Assembly (NCBI RefSeq): GCF_000372725.1
Contig: NW_005200784.1
Location: 80,407 to 143,363, forward strand
Direction of reading: 5' to 3'
DNA length: 62,957 nucleotides
Source: Emiliania huxleyi CCMP1516
Taxonomy: Eukaryota > Haptophyta > Isochrysidales > Noelaerhabdaceae
Shown piece after piece: positions 50,785 to 61,080 of this stretch; position 1 is the stretch's first letter, and every line of letters begins with the position of its first letter. Below the pieces are notes generated by a model, which was given only the letters and a program-made list of their open reading frames with translations, made no database searches and was not told the DNA's origin. The translations under genes and the position numbers were made by a program.

Positions 50785-51153
50785 TAGGGTTGCCTAACGT
50801 TAAGAGCTGAACAGTGTTGCTAGTGTTAACAGTAACAACAGAACAACAGTGGGGCCCCCCAACAACAGTAGCTAACGTTAGGCCGGCTGAACAACAATAT
50901 GGAAGGCCTGGCAGTGACCCACGACGATCTCTAGTGTCCAGTGCGGGTAATACCCGAAATACCCGGAAAATCCCAGGTATTTTCGGGTTTTACCCGGGTT
51001 TTTTGCCATTTTCTGCTTGCTGGCCGCTGAACAACAGTAACAACAGTAACAAACAGTAACAGCTTGGGCTGGGGAGAACACTTGAACAACGTTGAGGATT
51101 TCAGCCAACAATAGCGCAACTGTTAGGCCCCAAATTAACGTTAGGCAACCCTA
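50785..51153. mobile_element. 369 bp hAT-like MITE
   Basis: Terminal inverted repeats TAGGGTTGCCTAACGTTAA and TTAACGTTAGGCAACCCTA, with a perfect 8 bp target duplication TCAGAGAA (50777-50784 and 51154-51161). The interior has AACAACAGTAACAACAG repeats and an ACCCGGAAAATCCC / GGTATTTTCGGGTT foldback. TIR sequence and duplication length fit hAT elements. It sits inside older repeat sequence. Confidence 0.9.
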
Positions 51154-51189
51154 TCAGAGAAGCCTGTGTACGTACTTTTAGCTTACTGG

Positions 51190-51760
51190 GAGAAAAGAGA
51201 GACTGTGTATGCTGGTCCTCTAGTCTTTGAACGATCCGCGCGTGAGGTAGCAGGGCCTTGTGTTGGCAGCAGCCAGCTTGTTGCGCTGCTTCGTTGCGAT
51301 GAGCTGATTGGGATCGCAGAAGTGCATGCCAAGCACCGCCACGATCTTGAAGCAGAACACATCGCAACCGCATCGTCCGCACTGCCATCGGCATGCCGCG
51401 CCCGCCGCTTCGCCGCAGCCGCCTTAAGGCACGCATAGCGTTGCGCGCCGCAATTAGCGCAACTGGCCCTGGGAGAAAGCGATATGGCGTCGTGCACGGC
51501 ATAAGTTGGTCGGGACGCGTCCAGGTATTTTTCGGGTAAACCTGGACTTTTGCAGGGGTATACCCCGCCCGGGTTTTACCCGGACGAGTGCGACGAGTTG
51601 GCCTCGTGTCGTCTAAGTTCATGGCCCCCGGCCTTCCAGCGTCTAACGTCTGAGCCCGGCTCCGTGCGGGGGCAAAGTTAAGCGGCGCTCGCTCGCTGCA
51701 GAGGCTAAGTGTAGAGCGACCCTCTAGCCCTACTACCCAACCATTGTGCATTGAGATAAA
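51190..51760 (-). pseudogene. Relic of a transposon-type gene, related to 53690-54090
   Basis: The minus strand encodes pieces similar to the plus strand of the 53.7-54.1 kb relic: a Cys-containing SCANCGAQRYACLKAAAAK segment and a RNKLAAAN...CYLTRA segment. Both loci are bordered by GGGTAAAACCCGGG-type palindromic sequence (51526-51592 here; 53634-53700 there). Frames are broken in both. Confidence 0.55.
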
Positions 51761-52092
51761 GCTTTAGAATAGATCCTTTAAGCCATTAAACCTTAAAGCC
51801 GTATCGGCAAAAGCCAAACAAAAAACGTGCGCGCGCCGCACAACCGAACGTCGCACGCCGGTGCGAGGAGGGTGGGTGCCCCAGCACCCCCCGTTCTACT
51901 GCTTGTGAAGAGAGACTCTAATGTAACACACCCTGCAGAGCGCACAGACGAGCGCGAGAGATGTGGGCGCGTGCGGATTCAGTGACCCGTCTCTCTCGCC
52001 GCATACGCCCACCCCCACGCCGCCCGCGCGTCCCGACGCCGACTCTCACAGGAGAGGGCGCGCGCGGCTCCTCTTCCTCCCGCCGCGCCGGC

Positions 52093-53189
52093 TCAGTTGT
52101 CGACGCTCCACCCCTCCGCCTGCAGAGCGTCCGCCTTCGACTTCCACTCATCGGACTTGCCCGGGTTCTTTTCGATGAACTCGAGCAGCCCCTTGACGAC
52201 GGCAAAGACGATGTCGTCGGTCGGCGCCTCGGTCTGCGCGGGCAGGGCGAAGCGGGGGTCGGGCGGCGAGGCCCGGCAGGCGAGGAGCGGGCTCGGGCGA
52301 GAGAGAGGTGTGCGCTTCGACCCGAGGTGTCTTGCAGGTGTCTTGGGTGTCCCGGCGGTGCCCAAACTCGATGCGTCTGGCTTCACCTCGACCGAGACAG
52401 TCACGTCGGCCGCGGAGTGCTTCTCCGCCCAACCCTCCCGAGCCTCCTCCACCGCACCCGACGACGGCTCGGGCTCCATGCCGACCACTCGCACCACGAT
52501 GCCCTACCGGCGGGAGGCGGGAGGCGGGAGGCTTGCAGCGAGGTGGTGAGGTGTGGGCCGAGGAAGGGCGGCGAAGGGCGAGGGAGGGAGGGCGGAGGGA
52601 GGCAGCGGTGCGGAGGTCCGCGGGCGGGGCGAGGGGCCGCCTGCTGCATCACCGCAAAGTCGGACGTGCTCACAGACCCCTCCCAGGAGCGGACGACGGC
52701 GCGCGTGTACTGCTGGACCTGGTCGGTGATCGCTCGGGCGAGGGAGGTAACGTCATCCATCGGCTCCGCCTCGTAGAGGTCGGACATCATCGGCGCGGCC
52801 GCGCCCTCCTCGCCGCCGGAGAGCGTCGCGTACGTGCTGCACATCAGCTCAGGCACAGAGTAGTAGCGGTATTTGGGCAGCCGGCGCGAAAAGATGCGGC
52901 CGACGGCCTCCAGCTTGGGAGAGCCGAGACCGACGAGGTAGACCGAGCAACCCTTTAGCGCCTCGCCTAGCTCCCTCGCCTTCTCGTCGCGCATCCACGC
53001 GTCGGCCATCGCTGCAGGCGGGATGTTCTCCAAGGCGCTCGCCGGGATCTCCTCCTGACACCGAACCACCGGAGCGCGGCTGGAGCACGCGGCGGCAGAC
53101 CAGCGCCCGGGCAGCAGCGGCGTCGGCACAGGTCGCTGTAGACCCGGCGCGAGCGAGGCGCCGGTGAGAAGGAGGACCAGCGCTGTCAT
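52093..53189 (-). CDS. Shikimate-kinase-like protein, probably inactive, plastid-type leader
   Basis: Exons 52641-53189, 52387-52503 and 52093-52233 join to 268 residues. The first intron is GC-AG (CAG/GCGGCC ... GGTAG/GGCATC), the second GT-AG. A short hydrophobic leader (MTALVLLLTGASLAPGLQRP) suggests plastid entry. The core ALKGCSVYLVGLGSPKLEAV aligns with the P-loop strand of shikimate kinase, but GLGSPKLEA replaces GxxGxGKS/T, as in plant SKL proteins. RAITDQVQQYTRAVVRSWEG and SVSTSDFAVMQQGIVVRVVG follow, then a C-terminal TEAPTDDIVFAVVKGLLEFI segment. Plant SKL proteins are not active kinases and affect chloroplast development; the same is inferred here. Confidence 0.68.
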
Positions 53190-53545
53190 GTCGTCGCGAG
53201 AGCGAGAAGCGCGAGCTCCAACCTAAAAAGAATTTTCCTAGCCACAACAAAAGCCGTGGTGAGAAGCCGGAGGAAGGTCGCTAGTCGAGAGAGATCGCCA
53301 GTGGAATAGGGAGTCCACCGTGCTGCGAGCCTGTCGCTGTCCCTTGTCAGAGCTGTGGGCCTGTGGCGCGGCATTGGCCATTGCGTCAGAAGCCTGCACG
53401 CGCTGGAACGACACCTTCCTACCGGCCGTACAAGGTCAGGTTATCACTGAATCTTGACGAGTAAGGCCGCGGCTATGCCGCCAGGGGCAGGGCGCACGGG
53501 TCACGAGCTCGCCGCAGCGCTCGCGTGCGGGCGCGGGCGTGCCAG

Positions 53546-54627
53546 TGCTTGCGATTTACTGGTATAGCCCCCCAGAACAATCAAACACTCTCCGACCAAA
53601 ACAATCAAACGGTGGTAAGATTTACCACGAGTCGGGGCAACCCCGGGTAAAACCCGGGTATACCTGCAAAAGTATACCGGAGAAATACCGGGTTTCGACG
53701 TCGATGCCGCTCGCCCTACACCCAGGGCCCCTGTGCCAACTGCGGCGCGACCCGCCTGCTCAAGTATGCGCACCGTACCATGTGCTGCCGCTACAAGTGC
53801 CAGAGGGCGGCCGCGGCGCCGCGCCAGGCACGGCTTGCGGTGCCGACAACGTTCATCTTCAAGATCGAGGCAGTGCTCGGCATGAGCTTCTGCGATCCGA
53901 GCAGCTCATTGCAAAGAAGCGGCGCAATAAGCTGGCTGCTGCCGACAAGGCCATTTGCTACTTCACGCGCGGCAAGTTCAGAGTGGACCGGCATGACGAT
54001 GGCTATACCGACACATGGGTTGGCCATTTGCTACGTCAGGCGGAGCAGCAACAAATGCGGCAGTTGCCGAGTTTGAGGAGGGCCTGGAGCAGGCGGCGTA
54101 GCTAGACTGTATGGCTAGATTGGGGTGTTGAGCCCACCCAGTTTGCCGTACTCATGTGCGCTAGTCCTAGGAATGCGTTGACCATCTGCTCGCTCGGCGC
54201 CGAGTGGAAGGACCCCTCAAAGATCCTGGTGAAGAAGATCATCGAGGAGTGGCGGGCGCAGAGCTCACGCAGGCGCTACGAGAGCCAAGTGTGGAGCACC
54301 TGCCTTGGCGGAGCGGGTCGGGAATGGCGGCGGCGGCAGAGCCCCATGCCCCAGGTCGCTGGCCCTGCGGCTGGTGCGGGGGAGGAGGCGGGGCGATGGC
54401 GATGGCATCATGGCCGCCACGCTCTTCTCCTGGATGGGGCGGTCGTGCGTCGTAGTGCTAGTGGCTACCGTAGTGGGGGTCCACCGGCTGCCGGCGCCCA
54501 GCCGGGCTGCGCCCCCCCGACTGGTGGTGTTCGGTATTTTACCATACCACTCTCTGCTCCCTAGGAGAATCAAATAAGTGGTAAATACCACTCATTTACC
54601 AGTAAATCGCAAGCACTGGGGCGTGCG
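53546..54627 (+). mobile_element. About 1.08 kb TIR element with decayed ORF
   Basis: Inverted ends CCAGTGCTTGCGATTTACTG (53552) and CAGTAAATCGCAAGCACTGG (54600) are perfect for about 24 bp. Inside, the plus strand has protein-like fragments in shifting frames: CANCG-like and CCRYKCQ Cys pairs, SEQLIAKKRRNKLAAADKAI, CYFTRGKFRVDRHDDGYTDT and SLGAEWKDPSKILVKKIIEE. These suggest a dead transposase or accessory protein with zinc-binding cysteines. The family is not recognised. Confidence 0.6.
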
Positions 54628-54927
54628 GCGTCGTGTGCCGCCGAGGCTGTCCGGCAAGCGGCAAGCAAAGCTCGAGGCGGGCGCGGGGCAAGAGGGCCCC
54701 AAGGCGTGATAGCATGGCGGTAAGGCGGCAGGTACGCCGAATTTCCCATTGAAAGAAGTAACATTCTGGAAAGAGAACTGCCAAATCAGCCGGTCTCTCT
54801 CAGCTATCTCACCGCCGTTGAGACCTCTCCCCGCGGGTCAGCCCACGCCACAGCATCATCTCCGCAAGGGGCGATGGGGAAGTAGGCAGTAGCAGGCGAC
54901 CGAATAGAGGCGTGGGCGTAGGCCGCG

Positions 54928-56012
54928 TCAGGCAGTCCAATGGCGCGCCTGCGGCTTGGAGAATGAAGAGGTCCCCTCGTTCTCTTCGGTCAGCTTGCCC
55001 ATGGTCTCCATCGGGCGAATATCATGCGCGACGGCGGCGTTCGACACGGAGAAGGCGTTGTGGAGCGTCTTGGCGTTCGGGCTGGCGAGCACGTCGTCCA
55101 GGTTGTTCTTTCTCGTGAAGGTGTGCAAATTGTTGCGCACGCACCACACCCACGCCTGAGTCCGGCGAGCGGAGGGGGTGTTGGCGCCACTGAGGGGACA
55201 TTTCGTGCAGATCGGAACGGGGCGCGCACGTCGCGAGCTTTGACTGTGTCGGCCGCAAACTCATAGCACGGCTGCTTCTCGTCCTTCATAACGATTTTCC
55301 AGCGCGAGGAGCGGCCGCCGCCGACGGCGCCGACGTACCGGACGTCGTGAAAGGAAATGGTCTTTGGCAGCGTGCCGTCCTCATGCGTGTACGTGATCCC
55401 CTTGCCGTGCAGCTCGAGGATGCGGTCGTACTCAACGCCCACGCCGATCCCCATCGCTATACCCTTCCTCGCCACCTTCTTCTGGTTCCTGCTCGACTCG
55501 ATCGTCCTCCAAATCTTGTTGCGGTTCTGCTTGTCAGACATGTACTGCGTCAGGTGCTCCATGGGAAGCTTCTTGAGCTTGACGAGGAAGGACATGACCT
55601 TTGCCATCCCCGCCCCGTGCCCCTCCCCTGCCTCCGCCGCCTCCTCCTCCTCCCCGGGGAGCGCCAGCGATCGTCCCGCAGAGTCCCTCTCAGGCACGTG
55701 CACTGGCAAGCACTCGGCGAGGCAAGAGAGCTTCGCTCCTCTGGTGGAGTCGGGGGAGTCTGAACGACGTGAAGCGGCGGCGACCTTTACGTGGTCGTTC
55801 GGAATGACAGCGGCAGAGCCCGATTTGCCAGGCGACTTGCTCGGTGACTTTGCCACAGATGAGATGTCGCGAGGGTGCGGCCGACCCTTGCGCGGCGATG
55901 CGGAAGGAGAGGCCGGCGGAGTCTGTCGCGCGGACGCCGACGACCGAATGCTTGACGACGACTTTTTGCTGTAGTTGCTCTTCCTATACCGCGCTGCCGC
56001 CATCTCCGCCAT
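54928..56012 (-). CDS. PH-domain protein with disordered Ser/Lys/Pro-rich N-terminus
   Basis: Exons 55239-56012 and 54928-55155 join through a GC-AG intron (AAA/GCTCGC ... CTCAG/GCGTGG) to 333 residues. From ATG at 56012 the first about 130 residues are basic and Ser/Pro-rich (MAEMAAARYRKSNYSKKSSS, ISSVAKSPSKSPGKSG). A segment VMSFLVKLKKLPMEHLTQYM precedes a pleckstrin-homology-like domain: IAMGIGVGVEYDRILELHGK, FHDVRYVGAVGGGRSSRWKI, CYEFAADTVKAWVWCVRNNL, with the Trp near the end typical of the PH C-terminal helix. PH domains bind phosphoinositides or proteins. Partners unknown. Confidence 0.7.
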
Positions 56013-56280
56013 CGGATACGATGGTGAGGAGCACCCTCGTAGACACCGCTCAGACTCGCTCGCTCGCGAACTCGGCCGTCCGTTTCTCGTCGGTGTCACC
56101 GGAGTCTCGAGAGTTGTGAGGCGCTGTGAGCGTTATAAGAGGGCACTAGTGTGGGACCTGCGGCGGTACCCGTCTCTGTTGTTCGGGCAGTGAGAGACGC
56201 AGGATCTGCACGCCAAAGTGGGCCACTCATTTGCATTTTGGTTTTGGGTTGTCGGAGATCATCCATCAGCACTCATGTCT

Positions 56281-56475
56281 CATCAGTCAGTCACGTCAGT
56301 CAAAGCAGTTCGTGGCACTCATCAGTCAGTCACGTCAGTCAAAGCAGTTCGTGGCACTCATCAGTCAGTCACGTCAGTCAAAGCAGTTCGTGGCACTCAT
56401 CAGTCAGTCACGTCAGTCAAAGCAGTTCGTGGCACTCATCAGTCAGTCACGTCAGTCAAAGCAGTCGTGGCACGT
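56281..56475 (+). repeat. 39 bp tandem repeat, five copies, all plus frames open
   Basis: The unit CATCAGTCAGTCACGTCAGT plus CAAAGCAGTTCGTGGCACT is repeated with almost no change. 39 is a multiple of three and none of the three plus frames contains a stop, giving HQSVTSVKAVRGT, ISQSRQSKQFVAL or SVSHVSQSSSWHS repeats. No start context or flanking domain marks one frame as real. Confidence 0.95.
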
Positions 56476-56829
56476 GGAGCAGTCGCTGCATGCAACGGCG
56501 CCGCCACACGCTCCGGACGACCCCGACAACCGACACACCACGCACAATGGGAGGCTATCGCGCACGATCGGGCATCGCGCCGCAAACAACTCGCCGCACA
56601 GATGGGGGGGGAGGCAGAATCCCACACACACCGGAGCAGCACAGACACCTTACACGTCAGCGCTCGCTCGATGTGGCCGGCGCTCTCCCCTCGGTCCTAT
56701 CTCGCCATTTCAACGGCGGCGTGCGGCCACGCGCCGCGCCGAGCCGGTCTCGGCGGGAGACCTCGGAGCCGCACGCGATGCGGGCATGCGCGATGGCTCC
56801 GTTGGCTCCGTGCCTAAGGCAGATCGATT

Positions 56830-57531
56830 AGGGTGTGAGCTGCGGCAGCCACCGTTTCTGTACCCGCTCGATCACGTGCAGGCCGTCGGAGGCCGCGCTG
56901 GATGGCCCAGGGCCGGCGGCGGTGAAGGCGTCCGTCGATGAAGGGATGTCGTCGAGGGAGCCATCGTCCTCCGCGGCGGTGCACCGGTCCAGTTGTCGGA
57001 GTTCGAGATCGCAGTCGACTTGGAGAGTGTGTTCGGCCCGTTGACGAACTCACGGAATGTGAGCGACTTGGTGCACGCTGGGTCGAGCATCATGACTCGC
57101 ACCTCATCCTGGGCGAGGAACTCGCCCAGGGACCAGCTGTTGGCGTCGCCGTTTTGATCGAGCTGCATCCACTGCATGGTTTCGTAGTCAAGCGTAAACG
57201 CCCAGGAGTTGGTGCCTGGGTGACTTGCTGATGAGAGCGCCTTCCAGGCGGGTAGTCGTGCCCCTCACCTACGGTCATACGGCGGCGTCAGAGGGGGGGA
57301 AGGGGCGCGAAGCGTGAACATGGAGGCAAGCAGGTTGGTCTGCACCTGGCCAAAGCCGGCGACCTCGAAGTTGTCGTAGCTTGTGCGGATATCGCTGAGC
57401 GTGAGAGGGACCGGATCGGCAGCAGCATGGGCGGCCGCGTCAGCGGCCGGAGAGGCCGGAGAGCCATCCGACGGAGGCCGGTCGTGCATCGGCGCGTCAG
57501 CCGCAGGGGCCGGGGGGGCGGCGGCATCCAT
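56830..57531 (-). CDS. Hypothetical protein with degenerate EF-hand-like segment
   Basis: From ATG at 57531: an Ala/Pro-rich start (MDAAAPPAPAADAPMHDRPP), then PVPLTLSDIRTSYDNFEVAG and FGQVQTNLLASMFTL. After a probable intron, an exon from about 57216 reads TNSWAFTLDYETMQWMQLDQ, NGDANSWSLGEFLAQDEVRV and MMLDPACTKSLTFREFVNGP. DQNGDANSWSLGEF resembles an EF-hand loop with one extra residue. Coding character near 57000 moves to a frame reading AAEDDGSLDDIPSSTDAFTA and LHVIERVQKRWLPQLTP, ending near 56830, so another intron or frameshift is likely. No family assigned. Confidence 0.45.
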
Positions 57532-57702
57532 CGCTGCGGGTCGCTGCGGGCCGACGATTGTGGACTGATCGATCGTGGCGGGCGGATTTCGGCTGGGACG
57601 TTCTACGTTAAAAGAGCGTCGGCCCCGACACGAGAGACTTATAAGGGTAGATGGCGGAGAAAATTCTTTTGCGTTTGCGCTCCAACACAGCGGCTTTTCG
57701 GG

Positions 57703-58128
57703 ATGGAGGAGGACCAGGTGCAAGCGCGCGCTGACATCCTCCGCAGCGAGAGCGAGCGGGCCCCGGCGCCGGTGCTGTGCGGCGCCGCCCGCGCCGCGGC
57801 TCTAACCGCCGAGCATCAGCACATCGCGGACGCAGTCAGCGCAGAGGCACGCCGTCGATACTGCGGGCTGCCGGCAGGCGTGATGGCGAAGCTCACGCCA
57901 TGGCCATGCTACCTGGTGCTCGAGGCGCACTCTCAGGTGGTGGCGGGCACAAACTACTTTCTGAAGGTTCGCGTCTCCGCCGATGGAGAGCCGCTCGAGT
58001 GCGTGCAGTTGCGGGTGTTTGTGTCGCTTTTTGGCGACCCGCCCGCTTTGGCGGCGCTGCGGAGGGGAGCCGCTGCTGCTGGAGCCCTGTCCTACTTCGC
58101 GGAGGAGGAAGGGGAACGTTCAACGTAA
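57703..58128 (+). CDS. Stefin-type cystatin (cysteine protease inhibitor)
   Basis: A 141-residue protein from ATG at 57703. The C-terminal about 80 residues match type 1 cystatins: EHQHIADAVSAEARRRYC, then KLTPWPCYLVLEAHSQVVAG with the inhibitory first-hairpin QVVAG, then TNYFLKVRVSADGEPLECVQ and LRVFVSLFGDPPAL. Cystatins block papain-like proteases by inserting this hairpin into the active site. No signal peptide, so cytosolic. The N-terminal extension of about 40 residues is longer than animal stefins. It is a single exon, its stop lying a few bases before an AAAAAAACGGACA repeat end at 58128. Confidence 0.85.
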   Translation: MEEDQVQARADILRSESERAPAPVLCGAARAAALTAEHQHIADAVSAEARRRYCGLPAGVMAKLTPWPCYLVLEAHSQVVAGTNYFLKVRVSADGEPLECVQLRVFVSLFGDPPALAALRRGAAAAGALSYFAEEEGERST

Positions 58129-58326
58129 AAAAACGGACACCGCTATAGCGCCCGGGCACGCTACCGTAGGCGGACACTCTACATCCTCTACACCCTCCCT
58201 CAGCGTACTCTACGCCGTAGCGACGCTAGACTAGCGACGCTAGCTAGGAGGGGTACGTGTACTGGCTAGAGCCGCAGCCGTGTATAGCGTGTAGGAGATC
58301 CTAGTCTGGGGCTACGTTAAAGGTAT
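58128..58326. repeat. Repeat-end junctions after the cystatin gene
   Basis: AAAAAAACGGACACCGC at 58128 matches the element end at 25411. ACTCTACATCCTCTACACCC followed by TCCCTCAG at about 58174-58201 is a solo end of the 866 bp foldback family at 33734-34599. Confidence 0.65.
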
Positions 58327-59404
58327 ACCTTCTCCGGCAAAAGTTATTTAGTACGACCCCGTACTGCGGCCCAGCACGCGCCCCGCGCAGCTGAGCCCAC
58401 GCACCCACAGCTCGCATACAAGTGCTGGTACGCACAGCTCTCCAAGCTTCTGGGACTGAGGTCCCACATCGCTGGACTCCATTAGAGATTAGTGGCAGGC
58501 GGCACCCTTCCGATCGTTCGACGTAAATAAATAAGAAAATAAAAACTCAGCCCTCCACTGTGAGATGGGTAAAAAGGAACAGGTCCCCGCCCTTGCGATC
58601 TTTGTGCAGGGTTCTTTGTGGGTGTGGTCGCCGCGGGGGGGTTTTCTCCCACAGGGTTTTACCCTCCGCGTGAGGATCGGCGCGGCGAGGGGGTAGGTTC
58701 GAATTCGCCGCGCAACATTTCACCCCCACAGGACCCCGCCCACCCCCCCTCATGGTCCCACCTAGTACCCCAATGAGCCTTCGCACCCCCTCCTTGCGCA
58801 GTGTCCCCCACTATGTGTCGCCGTTATCGGGGCACGCTATCCTGTGCAGTCAGGGCAAGTGGGGGCGGGGGGCACTCCCCCTGGTCTGATACTGGGGTGT
58901 GACTGTCTCCAGTCTCGGAGGGGGGCTTGAAGCTAAGAACATTTTATTTTTTGTGGGTGTGGTCGGCGACTAGCCGGGGTCGTCCTCCCGGTGGGGGACT
59001 ACTAGCCGTCTTCCACATGGCCCCTCGGGTCCCTGCTGCTCCTCTTCGTACATCCTCCTGCTGATCTCCGCAAAGTCCTGCTCCCTCCCTCGTCTCGCCC
59101 TGCGCGCCTGCTCCGCCTCCCCGTCGTCTGCCCTGCGTCGTCTGGCGACTGGTCTCCTCCATAGTCGGTTGAGGTTGCCGCCCTCCTCGTGCCTCTTCCC
59201 AACGCTCCCTCGGCGGCCGATGCCGTCTGCTCCGACTCCCCAGTCCCCGGGTCTGCCCTGCTCTCGTCTGCGCTAGTCTCTGTTTCGTCCTCACTGGCGT
59301 CTCTCCTCTACTTTCTATCTCCACACCCTTTGGTCTCTTGTATGCTTTGCACCCATTTTCGTACCGAGCCGGGGTCGTACTAAATAACTTTTGCCGGAGA
59401 AGGT
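58327..59404. mobile_element. About 1.08 kb element bounded by 35 bp perfect inverted repeats
   Basis: ACCTTCTCCGGCAAAAGTTA continuing through TTTAGTACGACCCCG (58327-58361) is exactly complemented at 59370-59404. Inside are other repeat ends (58559-58590) and a minus-strand ORF reaching from about 59510 to 58944. The flanks are not simple duplications. It may be a real TIR transposon containing a nested insertion, or two inverted copies of another repeat. Confidence 0.6.
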
Positions 59405-59790
59405 AAAGCCGTACACGTTGGAAGCACGCGTGTGCGGTGCGTGCTGCGGTGTGTGCTCTCCGCCCGCGCTTGTGTGGGCTCTGCATGAACCATGATTGTG
59501 TATATATCAATGACTCAATGTAAATTATAATTATCGAGACGCGCAGGGCGAGACGAGGGAGGGAGCAGGACTTTGCGGAGATCAGCAGGAGGATGTACGA
59601 AGAGATTAGGAGCAGCAGGGACCCGAGGGACCATGTGGAAGACGGCTAGTGCTAGTCCCCCACCGGGAGGACGACCCCGGCTAGTCGCCGACCACACCCA
59701 CAAAGAACCCTGCACAAAGATCGCAAGGGCGGGGGCCTGTTCCTTTTTACCCATCTCACAGTAGAGAGGTGTCCGTTTTATTTATTTATT
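58940..59790. repeat. Inverted copies of a retroelement-like 3' end
   Basis: 58950-59112 and 59536-59706 are inverted copies (for example CCACACCCACAAAGAACCCT, TCGCCGACCACACCCACAAA, GGAGGATGTACGAAGAG). 58559-58630 and 59695-59765 pair similarly (GATCGCAAGGGCGGGG, CTGTTCCTTTTTACCCATCT). The unit encodes a basic, Gln/Arg-rich frame ending GGRPRLVADHTHKE and ends in GTCCGTTTTATTTATTTATT. This could be the 3' part of a non-LTR retroelement; no polymerase is present. Confidence 0.55.
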
Positions 59791-59846
59791 TATTTATAAT
59801 TATCGAGACGTGCAGCGTGCTCGTCGGGCTGACGGCGCGCTCTCGC

Positions 59847-61080
59847 TCACTTCTCCGACTTGCGCTTGACGATGTGCACGAGCGGGTGCGGCAGCGTCAC
59901 GGTCCAGGTGCGGCTGCCGTCCTCCTCTACTCGGAGCTCGAACGTGTCGCGCGGGTGGAAAGCGGAGAGCGTGAAGCTCTCGGCGAGGCCGAGCAGCGCT
60001 AGCGCGAGCGCGAGGTTCTGCCGCACGGCGCGGTAGGCGTCCAGCTCCGCCGCCTCCCCCGCGACGACAAGAAGCGACGAGAGCGCGTCGTCCGGCTCGC
60101 ACAGCGCCGAGACGCCCGCCGGCAGCGCCGCCGCGTCGACGTCGCCAAACAGCCGAGCCGCCTCGCTCCAGAAGCTGGCGAAGACCTCCTCCGCCGAGCC
60201 GGCGCTGCAGACGACGCGCCGCTGCCGGTGGCCAAACAGGCGGTGCACGGTCGAGTAGTAGCCACGCCACCACTCCATCGTCGAGGCGAGGACCGCGGCC
60301 GGCTCCGTCGAAGCACCCGCCACCGACTCGACGACGCGCACGTTCGGAGGAGGAGGAGGCGGCGGCGGCACGACGCCGGACGCCGCCTGCAGCGCAAACT
60401 GCCTCTCGAGCGCCGCCCGGGCCGCGAGCACCTCCTCCTCCGCCGCCTCCGCCTCCTCCTCGTCGGCAGCGCCGCCAGGTCCGGCGGGGCGCTCCTCTGG
60501 CGGAAGGCCATCGAAGCCGGCCGGGCGGAGCGCGGAGGGCCGCGAGAGGGTGAAGGCCGGGAGCGGGGCACGGCGGCGCTCCACCTCCAGCGGCGACTCA
60601 TCCGGCGAGGTTGGCTGCGAGCCCGGGTGCAGCGCCTGCAGCCGCACCGTCGAGCCGAGGAGCGAGCAGGACGGGCGGCACGAGCGGAGGTGCGCGTCGA
60701 GCGCCTCCATCCGCTCCCACCGCTCGAGCCACGCGCAGTCGGGGAGGAGGAGCACGCTGACGGGCGGCGCTGAGGCGTCGGCCGCACCGAGGACAGCCTG
60801 CCAGATGTCGCGCAGCGCTCCCTACAGCCGGGCACGCGCTGGAGGTGACGGGATGGTCACACAACGCTTAAAGATAGCACCGCCAAGCCTCCGCGGTGGT
60901 GGCGCCGCTCGAGACGATTGGCAGGCTGGCGTCCGCTGGCCCCTGCGACTCGAGCCACGCCCGAAACGTCGACTCCGGCTCGGAGGGAGAGAGCTGGAGG
61001 CGAGCGGCGGCGCAGCGAGAGGCGGCGGCGGGCTGCCGCACGACGGACGTTGCTGACAGATGCGAGATCAGCAGGAGCAT
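59847..61080 (-). CDS. Unknown protein, DUF1415-like C-terminus, organelle-type leader
   Basis: A main exon (59847 to about 60822) follows an acceptor GGCTGTAG and starts GALRDIWQAVLGAADASAPP, then VSVLLLPDCAWLERWERMEA. A Glu/Ala-rich and a poly-Pro linker separate a second block: VLASTMEWWRGYYSTVHRLF, SFWSEAARLFGDVDAAALPA, RQNLALALALLGLAESFTLS, AFHPRDTFEL, and LPHPLVHIVKRKSEK at the end. The order, FHP then an approximately 25-residue gap then P-hh-H, recalls DUF1415 proteins. An N-terminal exon from ATG at 61080 (MLLLISHLSATSVVRQPAAA, FRAWLESQGPADASLP) gives a likely plastid or mitochondrial leader, but the exact donor near 60885 is unclear. Confidence 0.55.

Noticed and set aside
56281..56475. 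39 bp array as a CRISPR array
   Set aside because: There are no unique spacers; units are head-to-tail identical repeats in eukaryotic DNA.
58690..58725. B-box-like GGTTCGAATTC next to a GCGCGGCG / CGCCGCGC pair
   Set aside because: No D-arm or anticodon arm at the right distances; not a tRNA gene.
60228..60773. Plus-strand 181-codon ORF
   Set aside because: Arg-rich shadow of the minus-strand DUF1415-like gene.
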